Source: Vampirovibrio chlorellavorus
GTDB taxonomy: Bacteria > Cyanobacteriota > Vampirovibrionia > Vampirovibrionales > Vampirovibrionaceae
DNA length: 64,000 nucleotides
NCBI GenBank assembly: GCA_001858525.1
Contig: LAPX01000007.1
Location: 62,001 to 126,000, forward strand
Reading direction: 5' to 3'
Shown: positions 17,742 to 28,517 of the stretch, piece by piece
Numbering within the stretch: position 1 is the first letter of the stretch
How the letters are laid out: each line of letters begins with the position of its first letter
The notes under the pieces: model-generated
What the model was told of the DNA's origin: nothing
Database searches by the model: none
Seen by the model: the letters and a program-made list of their open reading frames with translations, nothing else
Translations under genes and position numbers: made by a program

Positions 17742-19667
17742 TTAATAGCAGTTCTGGCAACTGGCAGCATCATTTTCAGCAGGCTCAGGCGCTTGTGCCA
17801 CAACCGACAGGGGCTGATCCTGACGGCTATTATTGCGATACACGGTCACCCCTTTAATGCCGGACGCGTAAGCCAACCGAAAGGCCTGCTCTACATCCTG
17901 AGGCGTGGCCGATTCCGGCAGGTTGATGGTTTTAGAAACCCCATTGTCCGTAAAGGTCTGAAAAGCGGCCTGCATGCGAATGTGCCACGCCGGCGCCACA
18001 TCGAAGGAAGTCACAAACACCCGCCGGGCGGACTCGGACAACCCTTTGGTTGCGTTATGCTTGGCTGCGTGATTCGCAGCGTCCTCTTTAGAATAGTCAT
18101 CCAAAATATTATTCAGACGTCCTGTTTCTTTCACACTGGAAAAAATCACTTGCGGGTCAGCAGCATGGTGTTGCACCCATTGGGCAAACACCGGATGAAA
18201 CTCGGAAAGACGCTGATTGTTCAACACGGTGCGGGTGAAGGCCAGGGCAAACACCGGCTCAATCCCCCCGCTGACGCCCGCAATCATACTAATGGTGCCC
18301 GTAGGGGCAATACAGGTGGTGGTGGCATGGCGAAGCCCCACCTTGGTAATCCGCTGGGCCAGCGCCTGCCATTGCGCACGGGATACCTTACCCCCCGGCA
18401 TAGCCGTCACCCGACCCAACAACCAATCGGCCTGAGTGTAGCGGCTGTGTGAAAAATTCGGGAAGGCCCCTCGGGTTTCCGCCAGCGTTACAGACGCCAG
18501 TTTGGAATGATAATCGATCCAGGCGGCCAAATCATGAGCCAGGACCACAGCCGCCTCAGAATCGTAGGGAATGCCCTGAGCCATCAGGCAATCGGCCCAG
18601 CCCATCACCCCCAGGCCAATCTTGCGATTTCCTTCCACCATGGTCTGGGTTTGCGGCAACGGGTAGCGGTTTACGGTAATCACGTTGTCCAGAAAACGCA
18701 CCGCCCCATGCACGGTATCCGCCAGTTTTTGCCAATCCAACTGATTCTGATCATCCAGCATTTGCATCAGGTTAATTGAGCCCAAATTGCAGGCCTCATA
18801 AGGCAACAAAGGCACTTCCCCACAGGGGTTGGTGGCCTCCAGCGTCCCAAACGACGGGGTGGGATTGTCCTGATTGACCCGATCCAGAAAAATCAAACCG
18901 GGCTCCCCGGTACGCCAGGCGCAATCCACGATGCGAGCCATCAAGTTGCGAGCTGGCAAGCGCTTCACCACTTGCCCCGTGTTGGGATGAATCAGGCTGA
19001 AGTCGCCATTCTCGGCCAGCGCCTGCATAAACGCATCGGTAATGCCGATGGAAATATTAAAATTGGTCACCCGTCGTAAATCATCTTTAGCACTAATAAA
19101 GGCTTCCACATCAGGATGATCCACTCGCAAGAGCGCCATGTTGGCCCCTTTGCGCTGCCCGGCCTGCTTGATACTATCCACGGCGGCGTTGTAAACTTCC
19201 AGAAAACCCACCGGCCCAGCGGCCACCGATTGGGTTTCCCGCACCTCATCTCCCACGGGCCGGAGCTTGGAAAAACAAAAGCCGGTGCCACCGCCGCTTT
19301 GATGAATCAAGGCGGCGTGCTTCAAGGTTTCAAAAATACGTTCCAGAGAATCCTCAATGGGCAGCACAAAGCAGGCCGAAAGCTGCCCCAAGGGCCTTCC
19401 GGCATTCAGCAAGGTGGGGCTGTTGGGCAAAAATTCCAGCTTGGCCATCCGATTGTAAAACTGGTGGGCCACTTCCATTACCTGCTCAGCACCAGCGCCA
19501 TAGGGCCGTTCCCCTTCGGCAACATGGCGGGCTACCCGCCAGAACAAGTCCGCCGGGGATTCGCAAACCGCCCCCTGCGCGTCCCGCAGTAAGTAGCGAT
19601 GCGCGAGCACCGTTAAACCATTCGGCGGAATGTTCGGTTGTAGCAGATGGGATGGACGTTTGGACAT
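17742..19667 (-). CDS. nrdJ: Adenosylcobalamin-dependent ribonucleoside-diphosphate reductase (class II)
   Basis: Reduces ribonucleotides to deoxyribonucleotides using a B12-derived radical; oxygen-independent. The protein (641 residues from MSKRPSH) has the ten-stranded barrel motifs FLPNSPTLLNAG, SACFVLP (first redox cysteine), NPCGEVPLLPYEACNLGSIN (radical cysteine) and APTGTISMIAGVSGGIEP, and ends in CQNC, the cysteine pair that re-reduces the active site. It lacks an ATP-cone extension. In-frame GTG (19715) and ATG (19700) starts are possible; I chose 19667, though AAAGGA stands rather far from it. I see no cobalamin riboswitch upstream. Confidence 0.93.
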   Translation of the reverse strand: MSKRPSHLLQPNIPPNGLTVLAHRYLLRDAQGAVCESPADLFWRVARHVAEGERPYGAGAEQVMEVAHQFYNRMAKLEFLPNSPTLLNAGRPLGQLSACFVLPIEDSLERIFETLKHAALIHQSGGGTGFCFSKLRPVGDEVRETQSVAAGPVGFLEVYNAAVDSIKQAGQRKGANMALLRVDHPDVEAFISAKDDLRRVTNFNISIGITDAFMQALAENGDFSLIHPNTGQVVKRLPARNLMARIVDCAWRTGEPGLIFLDRVNQDNPTPSFGTLEATNPCGEVPLLPYEACNLGSINLMQMLDDQNQLDWQKLADTVHGAVRFLDNVITVNRYPLPQTQTMVEGNRKIGLGVMGWADCLMAQGIPYDSEAAVVLAHDLAAWIDYHSKLASVTLAETRGAFPNFSHSRYTQADWLLGRVTAMPGGKVSRAQWQALAQRITKVGLRHATTTCIAPTGTISMIAGVSGGIEPVFALAFTRTVLNNQRLSEFHPVFAQWVQHHAADPQVIFSSVKETGRLNNILDDYSKEDAANHAAKHNATKGLSESARRVFVTSFDVAPAWHIRMQAAFQTFTDNGVSKTINLPESATPQDVEQAFRLAYASGIKGVTVYRNNSRQDQPLSVVAQAPEPAENDAASCQNCY

Positions 19668-19878
19668 TGCCGGATCCGACTTTCCTTTATACACGATCAT
19701 TTTTTGTACAATCACGTTGGCGCTTGACTGGCTTCATCATGTATCTGGCAGCCAAAGGACGCTCTCTTTATGATAGCGGACCCTCTCGGCAGTTCACAGA
19801 TTTCCCTTGAAAAATCCAACAAACAGCCGCTCCCCATGGTCTGGAAAGCGGCAATTTGTGGTTTATAAAGTGGCCTGT

Positions 19879-22158
19879 TTATACGGCGGCTTTGGGCAGA
19901 TTAACCGCATTCATGGCCGAACCCGCCTTGAACCAGCGAATCTGCTCAGCGTTCAGGGAGTGGCTCAACTCAATGCTGGCGGTAGTACCGTCGGCATGCG
20001 AGACAGTTGCGGTGATAGTCTGGCCCGGCTTCAGGTTGCTCAACCCGGCAATGGTCAGGTGATCACCTTTACTGACTTTCTCATAATCCGCTTTGTTGGC
20101 GAAGGTGAAGGGCAACACCCCTTGCTTCTTCAGGTTGGTTTCGTGGATGCGGGCAAAGCTGCGGGCAATGACCGCTTTCACGCCCAAATAACGAGGGCAC
20201 ATAGCGGCGTGTTCACGGCTACTGCCTTCCCCGTAGTTTTCATCGCCCACGATAATGCTGCCGTTTTGCTGCTTGTACTCCATGGCTTTCAGCGCCCAAG
20301 GGGAAACACCACGCTCCACGCCGTTCACCGGCATTTTGACGGGTTCGGCCGGTTGGCCGGTGGCGGCATCCACAGCGCCCAGCAACATGTTGTGGCTGAT
20401 ACCGGACAAGTGACCGCGCAGAGGCAGCCAGTCTTTTCCGGCGGGGGAGATGTGATCGGTGGTAGTTTGGCCCTGGGTTTTCACCAGCACAGGCACGTTC
20501 ACAAAATCCTGACCATCCCAGGCGCTAAAGGGCGCCAGTTTTTCCAGGCGAGGGCTTTTGGGATCGATGGACACCGTGAGGGCGGCCCGATCGGCGGGCG
20601 GCTGCAACAAGCCTTCATGGGAAATCTGGAAGCCTTTGGGCGGCAATTCCGGCGCGGTGGGCGCTTCCAGCTTCACCCCATCAATAGTATCGGTGATGGG
20701 ATTAAAGGTGGTTTTCCCGGCAATAGCCATAGCGGTCACCAATTCAGGGCTGCCGATAAAGGCCAGCGTTTCGGCGTTGCCATCGTTCCGTTTGGGGAAG
20801 TTGCGGTTGAAGGACGTGATGATGGCGTTGGTTTGACCCTTTTTAATGTCAGTCCGATCCCAGTTGCCGATGCAGGGACCGCAGGCGTTGGCCATGACAA
20901 TCCCACCAATATCGGTGAAGTCCTGCATTTGGCCGTCCCGCTGGATGGTTTCATGCACCTGGATGGAACCGGGGGTGATCAGGAAGTAGGACTTGGCTTT
21001 CAGGCCCTTGGCCTTGGCCTGACGGGCCACGTTGGCCGAACGCTCCAGATCTTCATAGGAAGAGTTGGTGCAGCTGCCCACCAGGGCGGCGCTCAGGTCT
21101 TCCGGGAAGTTGCTGTTTTTCACGTCAGCAGCGAACTCGGAAAGCTTGCGTGCCCGATCCGGGGTGTGGGGGCCGACCACATAGGGTTCCAGTTCCGACA
21201 GGTTAATTTCCACAATCTCATCGTAGTAATTCTCAGGATGCTTCAGCACATCCTCATCGGCCCGCAGGTCGGCAGCGTACTGCTCGGCCAACGCGGCAAT
21301 CTCCGCCCGTTCGGTAGCCCGCAGGTAGGCGGCCATACGAGCGTCAAAGGGGAATACCGAAGTGGTAGCGCCCAGTTCAGCGCCCATGTTGGTGATGGTG
21401 CCTTTACCGGTGCAGCTAATGGTTTCCGTGCCTGGGCCAAAGTATTCCACAATTTTGTTGGTACCGCCCTTGGTGGTCAGCAGGCCGCACAGATACAGGA
21501 TGACATCCTTGGGAGCCGTCCAGCCGCTAAGTTTACCGGTGAGGTGTACTCCAACCAGCTTGGGCGCTTTCACTTCCCAGGCCAGACCGGCCATGACATC
21601 GGCGGCATCAGCGCCACCCACCCCAATGGCCAACATGCCCAAGCCACCGGCATTGGGGGTATGGCTATCAGTACCAATCATCAACCCACCGGGGAAAGCG
21701 TATTTTTCCAGGACCACCTGGTGAATAATCCCGCTACCGGGCTTCCAGAAACCCATGCCATATTTTGCGGCAGCGGAGCGCAGGAACTCATACACTTCAC
21801 GGTTTTCATCGCAAGCCCGCTCCACATCTGCATCCGCCCCGGAGAAAGCCCGGATCAGGTGATCGCAATGCACGGTGGAAGGAACAGCCACGGTGTCCCG
21901 GTTGGCTTGCATGAACTGCAAAATGGCCATTTGGGCGGTAGCGTCCTGCATGGCCACCCGGTCTGGCTGCAATGAGAGGAAGGTTTCGCCCCGCACGATT
22001 TGCGCTGGGTACGTTTCAGGAATCAGGTGCGAAAACAGAATTTTTTCCGCAGCAGTTAAAGCTTGCTTGCCAAAGTGTTTTTTGGCTTTTTCAAGGCTGG
22101 CGCTAATTTTAGCGTAATGCTTTTTTATCATATCGATATCAGTTGAGTTGCCGCTCAT
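19879..22158 (-). CDS. acn: Aconitate hydratase
   Basis: Interconverts citrate and isocitrate in the TCA cycle. The 759-residue protein fits the mitochondrial-type aconitase length. Cluster-binding cysteines are visible in GSCTNSSYED and ACGPCIGNW, and SSREHAAMCPRYLG holds the conserved substrate-binding serine/arginine. Start is the ATG giving MSGNSTDID, preceded by GGAGACAC; a longer frame to 22251 lacks a ribosome-binding site. It is divergent from icd, the next enzyme of the pathway, so a shared 275-base regulatory region is likely. Confidence 0.95.
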   Translation of the reverse strand: MSGNSTDIDMIKKHYAKISASLEKAKKHFGKQALTAAEKILFSHLIPETYPAQIVRGETFLSLQPDRVAMQDATAQMAILQFMQANRDTVAVPSTVHCDHLIRAFSGADADVERACDENREVYEFLRSAAAKYGMGFWKPGSGIIHQVVLEKYAFPGGLMIGTDSHTPNAGGLGMLAIGVGGADAADVMAGLAWEVKAPKLVGVHLTGKLSGWTAPKDVILYLCGLLTTKGGTNKIVEYFGPGTETISCTGKGTITNMGAELGATTSVFPFDARMAAYLRATERAEIAALAEQYAADLRADEDVLKHPENYYDEIVEINLSELEPYVVGPHTPDRARKLSEFAADVKNSNFPEDLSAALVGSCTNSSYEDLERSANVARQAKAKGLKAKSYFLITPGSIQVHETIQRDGQMQDFTDIGGIVMANACGPCIGNWDRTDIKKGQTNAIITSFNRNFPKRNDGNAETLAFIGSPELVTAMAIAGKTTFNPITDTIDGVKLEAPTAPELPPKGFQISHEGLLQPPADRAALTVSIDPKSPRLEKLAPFSAWDGQDFVNVPVLVKTQGQTTTDHISPAGKDWLPLRGHLSGISHNMLLGAVDAATGQPAEPVKMPVNGVERGVSPWALKAMEYKQQNGSIIVGDENYGEGSSREHAAMCPRYLGVKAVIARSFARIHETNLKKQGVLPFTFANKADYEKVSKGDHLTIAGLSNLKPGQTITATVSHADGTTASIELSHSLNAEQIRWFKAGSAMNAVNLPKAAV

Positions 22159-22433
22159 GAGGGTGTGTCTCCTATCCAAATTGAGATTGGCCGGATTTAT
22201 GAAATAAAACTCCCTTGATTCTACTCCGCGCAAAGGCCCGGGGCAAGGCAAGCGGCCGAAAGGCCCAAAGCACTATTTAGACGGCCACCATCCACGAACA
22301 AGGCACCCCCATCCCACAAATAGCCTACTCCGCCTGTCCGTTTTTTGTTCGCCACAATGGTTTATGCTAGATTGAGAATGCTTTACGCATTTTTGTTTTG
22401 TTTCATCGTCAAGCGACCCACTGGAGGCATTAT

Positions 22434-23672
<1,239 letters not shown>

Positions 23673-23696
23673 GATTCACGTCTCTATAAAATCCAA

Positions 23697-23730
23697 CAGG
23701 GAGCGTTTAAAAGCGCTCCCTGTTTGTATT
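23697..23730 (+). terminator. Rho-independent terminator after icd
   Basis: CAGGGAGCG (23697-23705) pairs perfectly with CGCTCCCTG (23714-23722), followed by TTTGTATTTG. Confidence 0.88.
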
Positions 23731-23748
23731 TGATTTTGCTGTCCTTCG

Positions 23749-24870
23749 TTAGGGCAGATTTCTTGCTCTACCGGGTGAGCCAGGCATAGACCCAAGTTCT
23801 GAGTCTATACTTCCAATCTCCCTGTCCACCCAGTCACTGACACTGCTTGCCGGGGAGGTCCCAGTACTTCTGGCATTATGCTGAGACAAAGCGGCCTCGG
23901 TCAAGCTTGTTTTTGCCGTATTATAAGTGCTTTGAGAATCAGCGTCAGATGGGGTTCGAGTTCCCGCTGGCCCCTCAGTCGGAGTGGCCATTGTTTTATT
24001 CTTAAGCCCCCCAAAGTTATTTTCACGCTCAAAAATCAATCCGTCAATTTCACCTTTGATTTTCTGGGTGGGTTTACCGGCCAGTTCTCGGTCCTCCAAC
24101 TGGCGGGTTAAATCCTTAATCTGCCTGGCATGCTGCTTATCGACCCTCAAAAACTGATCGATTCCCGGAGGACAAGGCGCGCCTGCCCGTAAAGCATCCC
24201 CAGCATCCTGCGGTGTTTTCCAGCCTTGAGGCCCTTTTGTTCTCAATTCTTGCAAATGCTGCACGGACCCGGCATTGGGTCGAAACAGGCCCATTATTTT
24301 ATCCTTGCTCATTTGCAGCCAGTTTAACTTGTCTCCATTACTGGCCACAAAATGGTTTCCACCCCACAGGGCTTTCAGTCGACCGGCTAAACCCAAGGTA
24401 GCAGTATCACTACCGCCCAGCAGAAAAGTACGACCACCCATGAGAATCTCACGAGGGGCAAACCTCAGGGCCAACAAGCCACCCAGGCCCAGTAGCAAGC
24501 CTTTGGTGAAACCTTGCCCATCCTGGTTAACCAATCCTTTACCCGCGTTAAAAACGCCAATGCCTGCAGCCAGGGCACCCAACGGAATGAGGGCCGCCCC
24601 ACCGGTGGCCGCCGTTAAGCCCACCGCGGTAACGGTTGTGAGAATTCCCGGCAGGGTGGTAAACATTTTCTTGATGCCATCCCAGGTGCCGCTAAACAGG
24701 CCCTGTAAAAAACCTTTGGGTTTCTCCTGGCTAATGCCCATATACTGATCTCTGCCGTAGGCACTACCGGGCGGGTAAATGCCGGATGCCACATTGGGGG
24801 TGCCGCCTAAACCGCCGTAGCCCCCATAGCCTCCAAAACCGCCATATCCACCGTAACCACCATAAACCAT
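23749..24870 (-). CDS. Gly/Tyr-repeat protein with two hydrophobic segments
   Basis: Protein of 373 residues I cannot assign. It opens with a perfect low-complexity run of GGY/GGF/GGL units (about residues 4-23), then KGFLQGLFSGTWDGIKKMF, a hydrophobic glycine-zipper-like stretch (LTAATGGAALIPLGALAAGIGVF, about residues 84-106), a second (LLLGLGGLLALRF), and a polar Ser/Thr-rich carboxy half with a predicted helix (DKQHARQIKDLTRQLEDRE). GGAGG lies before the ATG, so the repeat really is the amino end. No signal peptide is apparent. The small gene upstream on the same strand shares a KGxF...WD motif. Confidence 0.72.
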   Translation of the reverse strand: MVYGGYGGYGGFGGYGGYGGLGGTPNVASGIYPPGSAYGRDQYMGISQEKPKGFLQGLFSGTWDGIKKMFTTLPGILTTVTAVGLTAATGGAALIPLGALAAGIGVFNAGKGLVNQDGQGFTKGLLLGLGGLLALRFAPREILMGGRTFLLGGSDTATLGLAGRLKALWGGNHFVASNGDKLNWLQMSKDKIMGLFRPNAGSVQHLQELRTKGPQGWKTPQDAGDALRAGAPCPPGIDQFLRVDKQHARQIKDLTRQLEDRELAGKPTQKIKGEIDGLIFERENNFGGLKNKTMATPTEGPAGTRTPSDADSQSTYNTAKTSLTEAALSQHNARSTGTSPASSVSDWVDREIGSIDSELGSMPGSPGRARNLP

Positions 24871-25170
24871 TATCTATACCTCCCATACCCGGCAGGTGCC
24901 CCTAAGGTCACCTGCTATCCCTGTAAAAGCATAAAACCCACCAGTACTTATTTTTTGTTATTTAATTTTTAAAATTATTAAGCCTTTAAATTGATCCCAA
25001 ATAAAAACACCGGCCCGAAGACCGGTGAGTGAATAGGAATGTTTCAATGGAATAGAATCCATGGGAACAAGTAATGGGGGTTAGAAGGCCCACTCCTCGG
25101 TCCCGCGGTATCGATGCGTCATTGATCGACCTCCTGGGTAGTGATGTTGACTGTGTGTGTGATGAAACCC
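24871..25170. other. Gap between the two Gly-rich genes
   Basis: 300 bases, AT-rich next to the 373-residue gene. Contains the terminator of the upstream small gene and presumably the promoter of the larger one. No reading frame I can support. Confidence 0.5.
25003..25027 (-). terminator. Rho-independent terminator after the small Gly/Ser gene
   Basis: CACCGG (25008-25013) pairs with CCGGTG (25022-25027); on the minus strand the stem is followed by TTTTTATTT. Confidence 0.78.
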
Positions 25171-25416
25171 TTAGAAAATACTGGTGACCGAATCCCACAT
25201 TTTCCCGAAAATCCCTTTTTCCTGAGGCGGCGGCGCGGCGGGTTGAGCCGTCGGCGCTGAAGCCCTTTGAGCCATAGCCGCTTTATAGCGAGGATCGGTA
25301 GTGACCATAGCCTTTTTAAACATTTGATTGGCCTCAAGCACGGTGCGTTCGCTTGATGACATTGGTGGCGAATACGCCCCGTATGATCCCGTTGGACCAC
25401 CTGCCCCTGATACCAT
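25171..25416 (-). CDS. Small orphan protein, Ala/Pro-rich
   Basis: Protein of 81 residues of unknown family: a Gly/Ser/Tyr amino end (SGAGGPTGSYGAYSPP), a helical middle (SSERTVLEANQMFKKAMV), an Ala/Pro linker and the tail KGIFGKMWDSVTSIF. That tail resembles KGFLQGLFSGTWDGIKKMF in the 373-residue protein downstream. An AGGGGG tract precedes the ATG, and the gene has its own terminator, which supports it being real. Confidence 0.6.
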   Translation of the reverse strand: MVSGAGGPTGSYGAYSPPMSSSERTVLEANQMFKKAMVTTDPRYKAAMAQRASAPTAQPAAPPPQEKGIFGKMWDSVTSIF

Positions 25417-25557
25417 ATAGCCCCCTATTTGACCCGCTTTTGGATCGATTTGTCCCGGTCCAGCAACCGCTTGAGTGGCGGTTCACTGACCTTTTGTCCC
25501 TGTGTTTGCATAAAAACAGTCTTATGCATTTTTGTGCCACGTTTGTAAAATTTGAGT

Positions 25558-26706
25558 TTAATCATCTCCTAAAAATTCGGCCAAAATGGTGTTGCTGAGC
25601 GGAATGGCCGATTCTTTCAAACGAAGTTGATTGCCTTCCAGGACCAAGGTATTCCCCACATAGCGATCCAGAATAGCCGCGTATTGCTGCCTGAAATCAA
25701 TGCCAAATGTCTGTCCCAAGTCAGCGATATCAATGCCTTCCGCCTTCCGCAAGCCAAAAATAATGGCATTTTCCAGTTGCTCATTGACCGGACAATCCTG
25801 AACGCTTCCGGTCAGCGGATTGTTTAAATACTGCTTGATGTCGGGAACGGTTTCGTAACGCTGACCCTGCCAGTACCCGTGTGCCGCCACGCCCAAGGCC
25901 AAATAATCCCCGTTGTTCCAGTAGTTCAAATTGTGTCGAGACTCACAACCCGCCTGGGCCAGATTGCTGAATTCATAACGCCCAAAACCCGCCTCAGCCA
26001 ATGTGGACAGCCCCGTAAAATACATGTTTACCACGGATTCCTCCTCCGGCAAGGGGTAACTGCCCTTGGCCATGGGCAAGGTGGTTAAAGTCTCTAACGG
26101 GGTATTTTCTTCTACTTTTAAGCCATACATGGAGATGTGCTGAACATTCAAAGCCACGGCCCGCCGAAGGGTTTCCTGCCAGGATTGCTCCGTTTGCAGG
26201 GGAATGCCGTACATTAAATCCAGAGAAATATTGTGCCACCCAGCCTCTTGCAGACGCCGGATAAAGGCTTCGGCCTCTTCTGCGGTGTGCAAACGACTGA
26301 GCTTTTTCAACTCGGCATTATTAAGTGTTTGTACCCCCACACTGACCCGATTGAACCCACACTGCCGATACGCTTCCGGGCTATCGGCCATTTCCGAGCG
26401 ATGCGCCCCCGGATTGGCCTCCAGGGTAATTTCCGCATTATCCGCAAAGGGCAAATACTGATTGAGCGTCTGAAAAATACGCCGGTAGGCCGCCGAATCC
26501 AGCAAAGAGGGTGTGCCCCCTCCCACATACAGGGTTTGAATGCCCTGCGGAAAATCCGCCGGGTTGATAGTCGTAAAGCGCAGGTCAATCTCCCGGCACA
26601 CCGCTTCCACATAAGCCTCATGCCCGCCGTATTTATCCAGCACCACGTAAAAATCGCAGTACACACAGCGGGACAGGCAAAAAGGAACATGCAGGTAAAT
26701 GAACAT
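25558..26706 (-). CDS. hemW: HemW-like radical SAM protein (coproporphyrinogen III oxidase family)
   Basis: Radical SAM protein of 382 residues with the cluster motif CLSRCVYC at residues 10-17 (CxxxCxxC), the GGGTPSLL motif, and HNLNYWNNGDYLALGVAAHGYW, typical of the HemN/HemW family. Members this length that lack the longer HemN amino end are usually HemW haem chaperones rather than coproporphyrinogen dehydrogenase; the distinction is from family knowledge and not proven here. Cytoplasmic. Divergent from the cysteine dioxygenase-like gene. Confidence 0.88.
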   Translation of the reverse strand: MFIYLHVPFCLSRCVYCDFYVVLDKYGGHEAYVEAVCREIDLRFTTINPADFPQGIQTLYVGGGTPSLLDSAAYRRIFQTLNQYLPFADNAEITLEANPGAHRSEMADSPEAYRQCGFNRVSVGVQTLNNAELKKLSRLHTAEEAEAFIRRLQEAGWHNISLDLMYGIPLQTEQSWQETLRRAVALNVQHISMYGLKVEENTPLETLTTLPMAKGSYPLPEEESVVNMYFTGLSTLAEAGFGRYEFSNLAQAGCESRHNLNYWNNGDYLALGVAAHGYWQGQRYETVPDIKQYLNNPLTGSVQDCPVNEQLENAIIFGLRKAEGIDIADLGQTFGIDFRQQYAAILDRYVGNTLVLEGNQLRLKESAIPLSNTILAEFLGDD

Positions 26707-26831
26707 AGTGGATCCATTCTAATCGAAATATCATGACTGACTGCGCGGCAGGCTTTGGGGTAAGATAAAGGCCAATAAAAACAAATTGTGCCGCTATGCC
26801 CTTTTACGTTTAACAATCTGGTGGTTTTCCC

Positions 26832-27299
26832 ATGATCAACCTGCAAGCCCTGAAACAGTTTAAAGAATCGCATTACACCCGGCATCTGGTTTTCAAATCA
26901 AGCAGTGTGGAAATTTTAGTGGTGTGCTGGCGTCCCGGCCACAGCAGCCCCATTCACGGCCATGGCCCTTCCGATGGGCTGATGATTATTCTGGAAGGTG
27001 AAATTGTAAATACCAGCTACCTCCCGGACGGCAAAAAAATCACCACAGTCTGGCAGGCAGGCGATGTGGGCCACACCCCTCTGGGTGCCCGTCATGAAGT
27101 CAAAAACACCTCTGATCAAGATGTAGTCAGTCTGCACATTTATGCCCCACCGCTGGATCGGGAATTGCAAGGGGCGGACATGGGCTATCACAACGATGTC
27201 ATCCCCAAAGAAGTGACCCTGCCCAACGATGTGATCCGCTATTTTCTGGGGGCCGCTTGCGAAAAAGTGCCCCAAGCCCTGCTCGATCCCGGCCTGTAG
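26832..27299 (+). CDS. Cysteine dioxygenase-like cupin
   Basis: Protein of 155 residues with the cupin pattern of type I cysteine dioxygenase: RPGHSSPIHGHGPSDGLMIILEGE (two metal-binding histidines in HGH) and LGARHEVKNTSDQDVVSLHIYAPPL (third histidine). Iron-dependent oxidation of L-cysteine to cysteine sulfinate is the likely activity; related thiol dioxygenases are possible. It is followed 23 bases later by a cysteine-desulfurase-like gene, suggesting a two-gene cysteine/sulfur unit. Confidence 0.87.
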   Translation: MINLQALKQFKESHYTRHLVFKSSSVEILVVCWRPGHSSPIHGHGPSDGLMIILEGEIVNTSYLPDGKKITTVWQAGDVGHTPLGARHEVKNTSDQDVVSLHIYAPPLDRELQGADMGYHNDVIPKEVTLPNDVIRYFLGAACEKVPQALLDPGL

Positions 27300-27322
27300 T
27301 CAAAACCCAAAGGATTTTACCG

Positions 27323-28489
27323 ATGCATTACCTGGACAATGCCGCCACCTCTTGGCCCAAACCGGAAACCGTTTACACCGTAATGGATCAATCCTTCCGC
27401 AGCCTGTTTAGCCCCAAGCGAGGCACAGCCAAGGCTGCCCGGCTGGGGGCCAACCAACTGCAAGCGGCTCGGCAAACCCTGGCCACCTTGTTCAACGTGG
27501 CCAATCCAGAGCGCATCAGTTTTACCAGCGGGGCCACCCACGCCCTTAATCTGGCCATTCAGGCCTATCCCTGGCAAGCGGGCGATGGCATCATCATCAG
27601 TGCCATCGAACACCACGCCCTGTCCCGCCCCGTCCGCAAAATGGCGCGGGAAAAAGGCATCCAGTTCTTTGTGGTGCCTTACACAGACGCCCTTCCCTTT
27701 GACCTGACTGCCTACGAATCACTGCTAAAAAGCCATCCGGAAATCAAGATGGTGGCCACCACCCACGCCAGCAACGTCATTGGCTCCATTCTCCCGGTGG
27801 CTGAGATTGGCAGCCTGGCCCATCAGCATGGCAAACTGTACCTGGTAGACGCCGCCCAATCTGCAGGGGTGCTGCCGGTGGATGTGCAGGCCCAGCACAT
27901 TGATATGCTGGCCGTTCCCGGGCACAAGTCCCTATACGGACCACCGGGTGTTGGCGCTTTGTACATCTCTGAAGCGGTGCAACTGAACAGCTTTATAGAA
28001 GGCGGCACCGGCAACGATTCCGGCAAACACGCCATGCACGCCACCCCGCCGGATGGTATTGAAGTGGGCACCATTCCGCTCCCTCAGATTCTGGCCATGG
28101 CCGAAGGGGCTCGCTGGGTGCAGGAAATGGGCCTAAGTAAGATTCACCACCACGAGATGACCCTGCTCGCTCAACTGTTGAGCGGCTTGCAGGAAATCCC
28201 GGAAGTGACTATATACGGGCACACCGATGTCGCCCACAAAACCCCCGTTGTCTCCTTCAATGTAATGGGCCAAGAGCCCAAAGTGGTGGGCGAACGCCTG
28301 TTTGACCAGTACGGCATCGCCCTAAGAGCCGGTTTCCACTGTGCCCCCATGGCGCATGAGGCCATTGGCAGTATTCATCGGGGCGGAACAGTACGGGCCA
28401 GCATTGGCTACTACACCCAACCGGACGATGTGGCCGCCTTGGTCAACGCCCTTAAAAAACTGCTCAGCGAATCATTCAGCCGAGTTTAA
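27323..28489 (+). CDS. Class V aminotransferase, cysteine desulfurase family
   Basis: PLP enzyme of 388 residues. MHYLDNAATSWPKPE starts the protein; the ATG follows AAAGGATTTT. ITF-like FTSGATHALNLA binds PLP phosphate, HHALSRP includes the histidine stacking on PLP, VDAAQSAGVLPVDVQ the aspartate, and AVPGHKSLYGPPGVG the lysine. ALRAGFHCAPMAHEAIG carries the cysteine expected of SufS-type desulfurases. It probably releases sulfur from cysteine; a selenocysteine lyase or related activity is possible. No Suf or Isc scaffold is nearby, so it is likely an accessory desulfurase. Confidence 0.88.
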   Translation: MHYLDNAATSWPKPETVYTVMDQSFRSLFSPKRGTAKAARLGANQLQAARQTLATLFNVANPERISFTSGATHALNLAIQAYPWQAGDGIIISAIEHHALSRPVRKMAREKGIQFFVVPYTDALPFDLTAYESLLKSHPEIKMVATTHASNVIGSILPVAEIGSLAHQHGKLYLVDAAQSAGVLPVDVQAQHIDMLAVPGHKSLYGPPGVGALYISEAVQLNSFIEGGTGNDSGKHAMHATPPDGIEVGTIPLPQILAMAEGARWVQEMGLSKIHHHEMTLLAQLLSGLQEIPEVTIYGHTDVAHKTPVVSFNVMGQEPKVVGERLFDQYGIALRAGFHCAPMAHEAIGSIHRGGTVRASIGYYTQPDDVAALVNALKKLLSESFSRV

Positions 28490-28517
28490 GCAGCCAGGTT
28501 TAGCGGTTAGATATATG

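Noticed and set aside
19668-19878. Possible cobalamin riboswitch upstream of the B12-dependent reductase
   Set aside because: I looked for a B12-box-like word and a surrounding multi-helix leader and found neither in this short leader.
19807-21975. A 722-codon open frame on the strand opposite aconitase
   Set aside because: It is a mirror of the aconitase codon pattern (third-position bias keeps the antisense frame open), has a TTG-type start without Shine-Dalgarno, and its His/Gly-rich product resembles no real protein.
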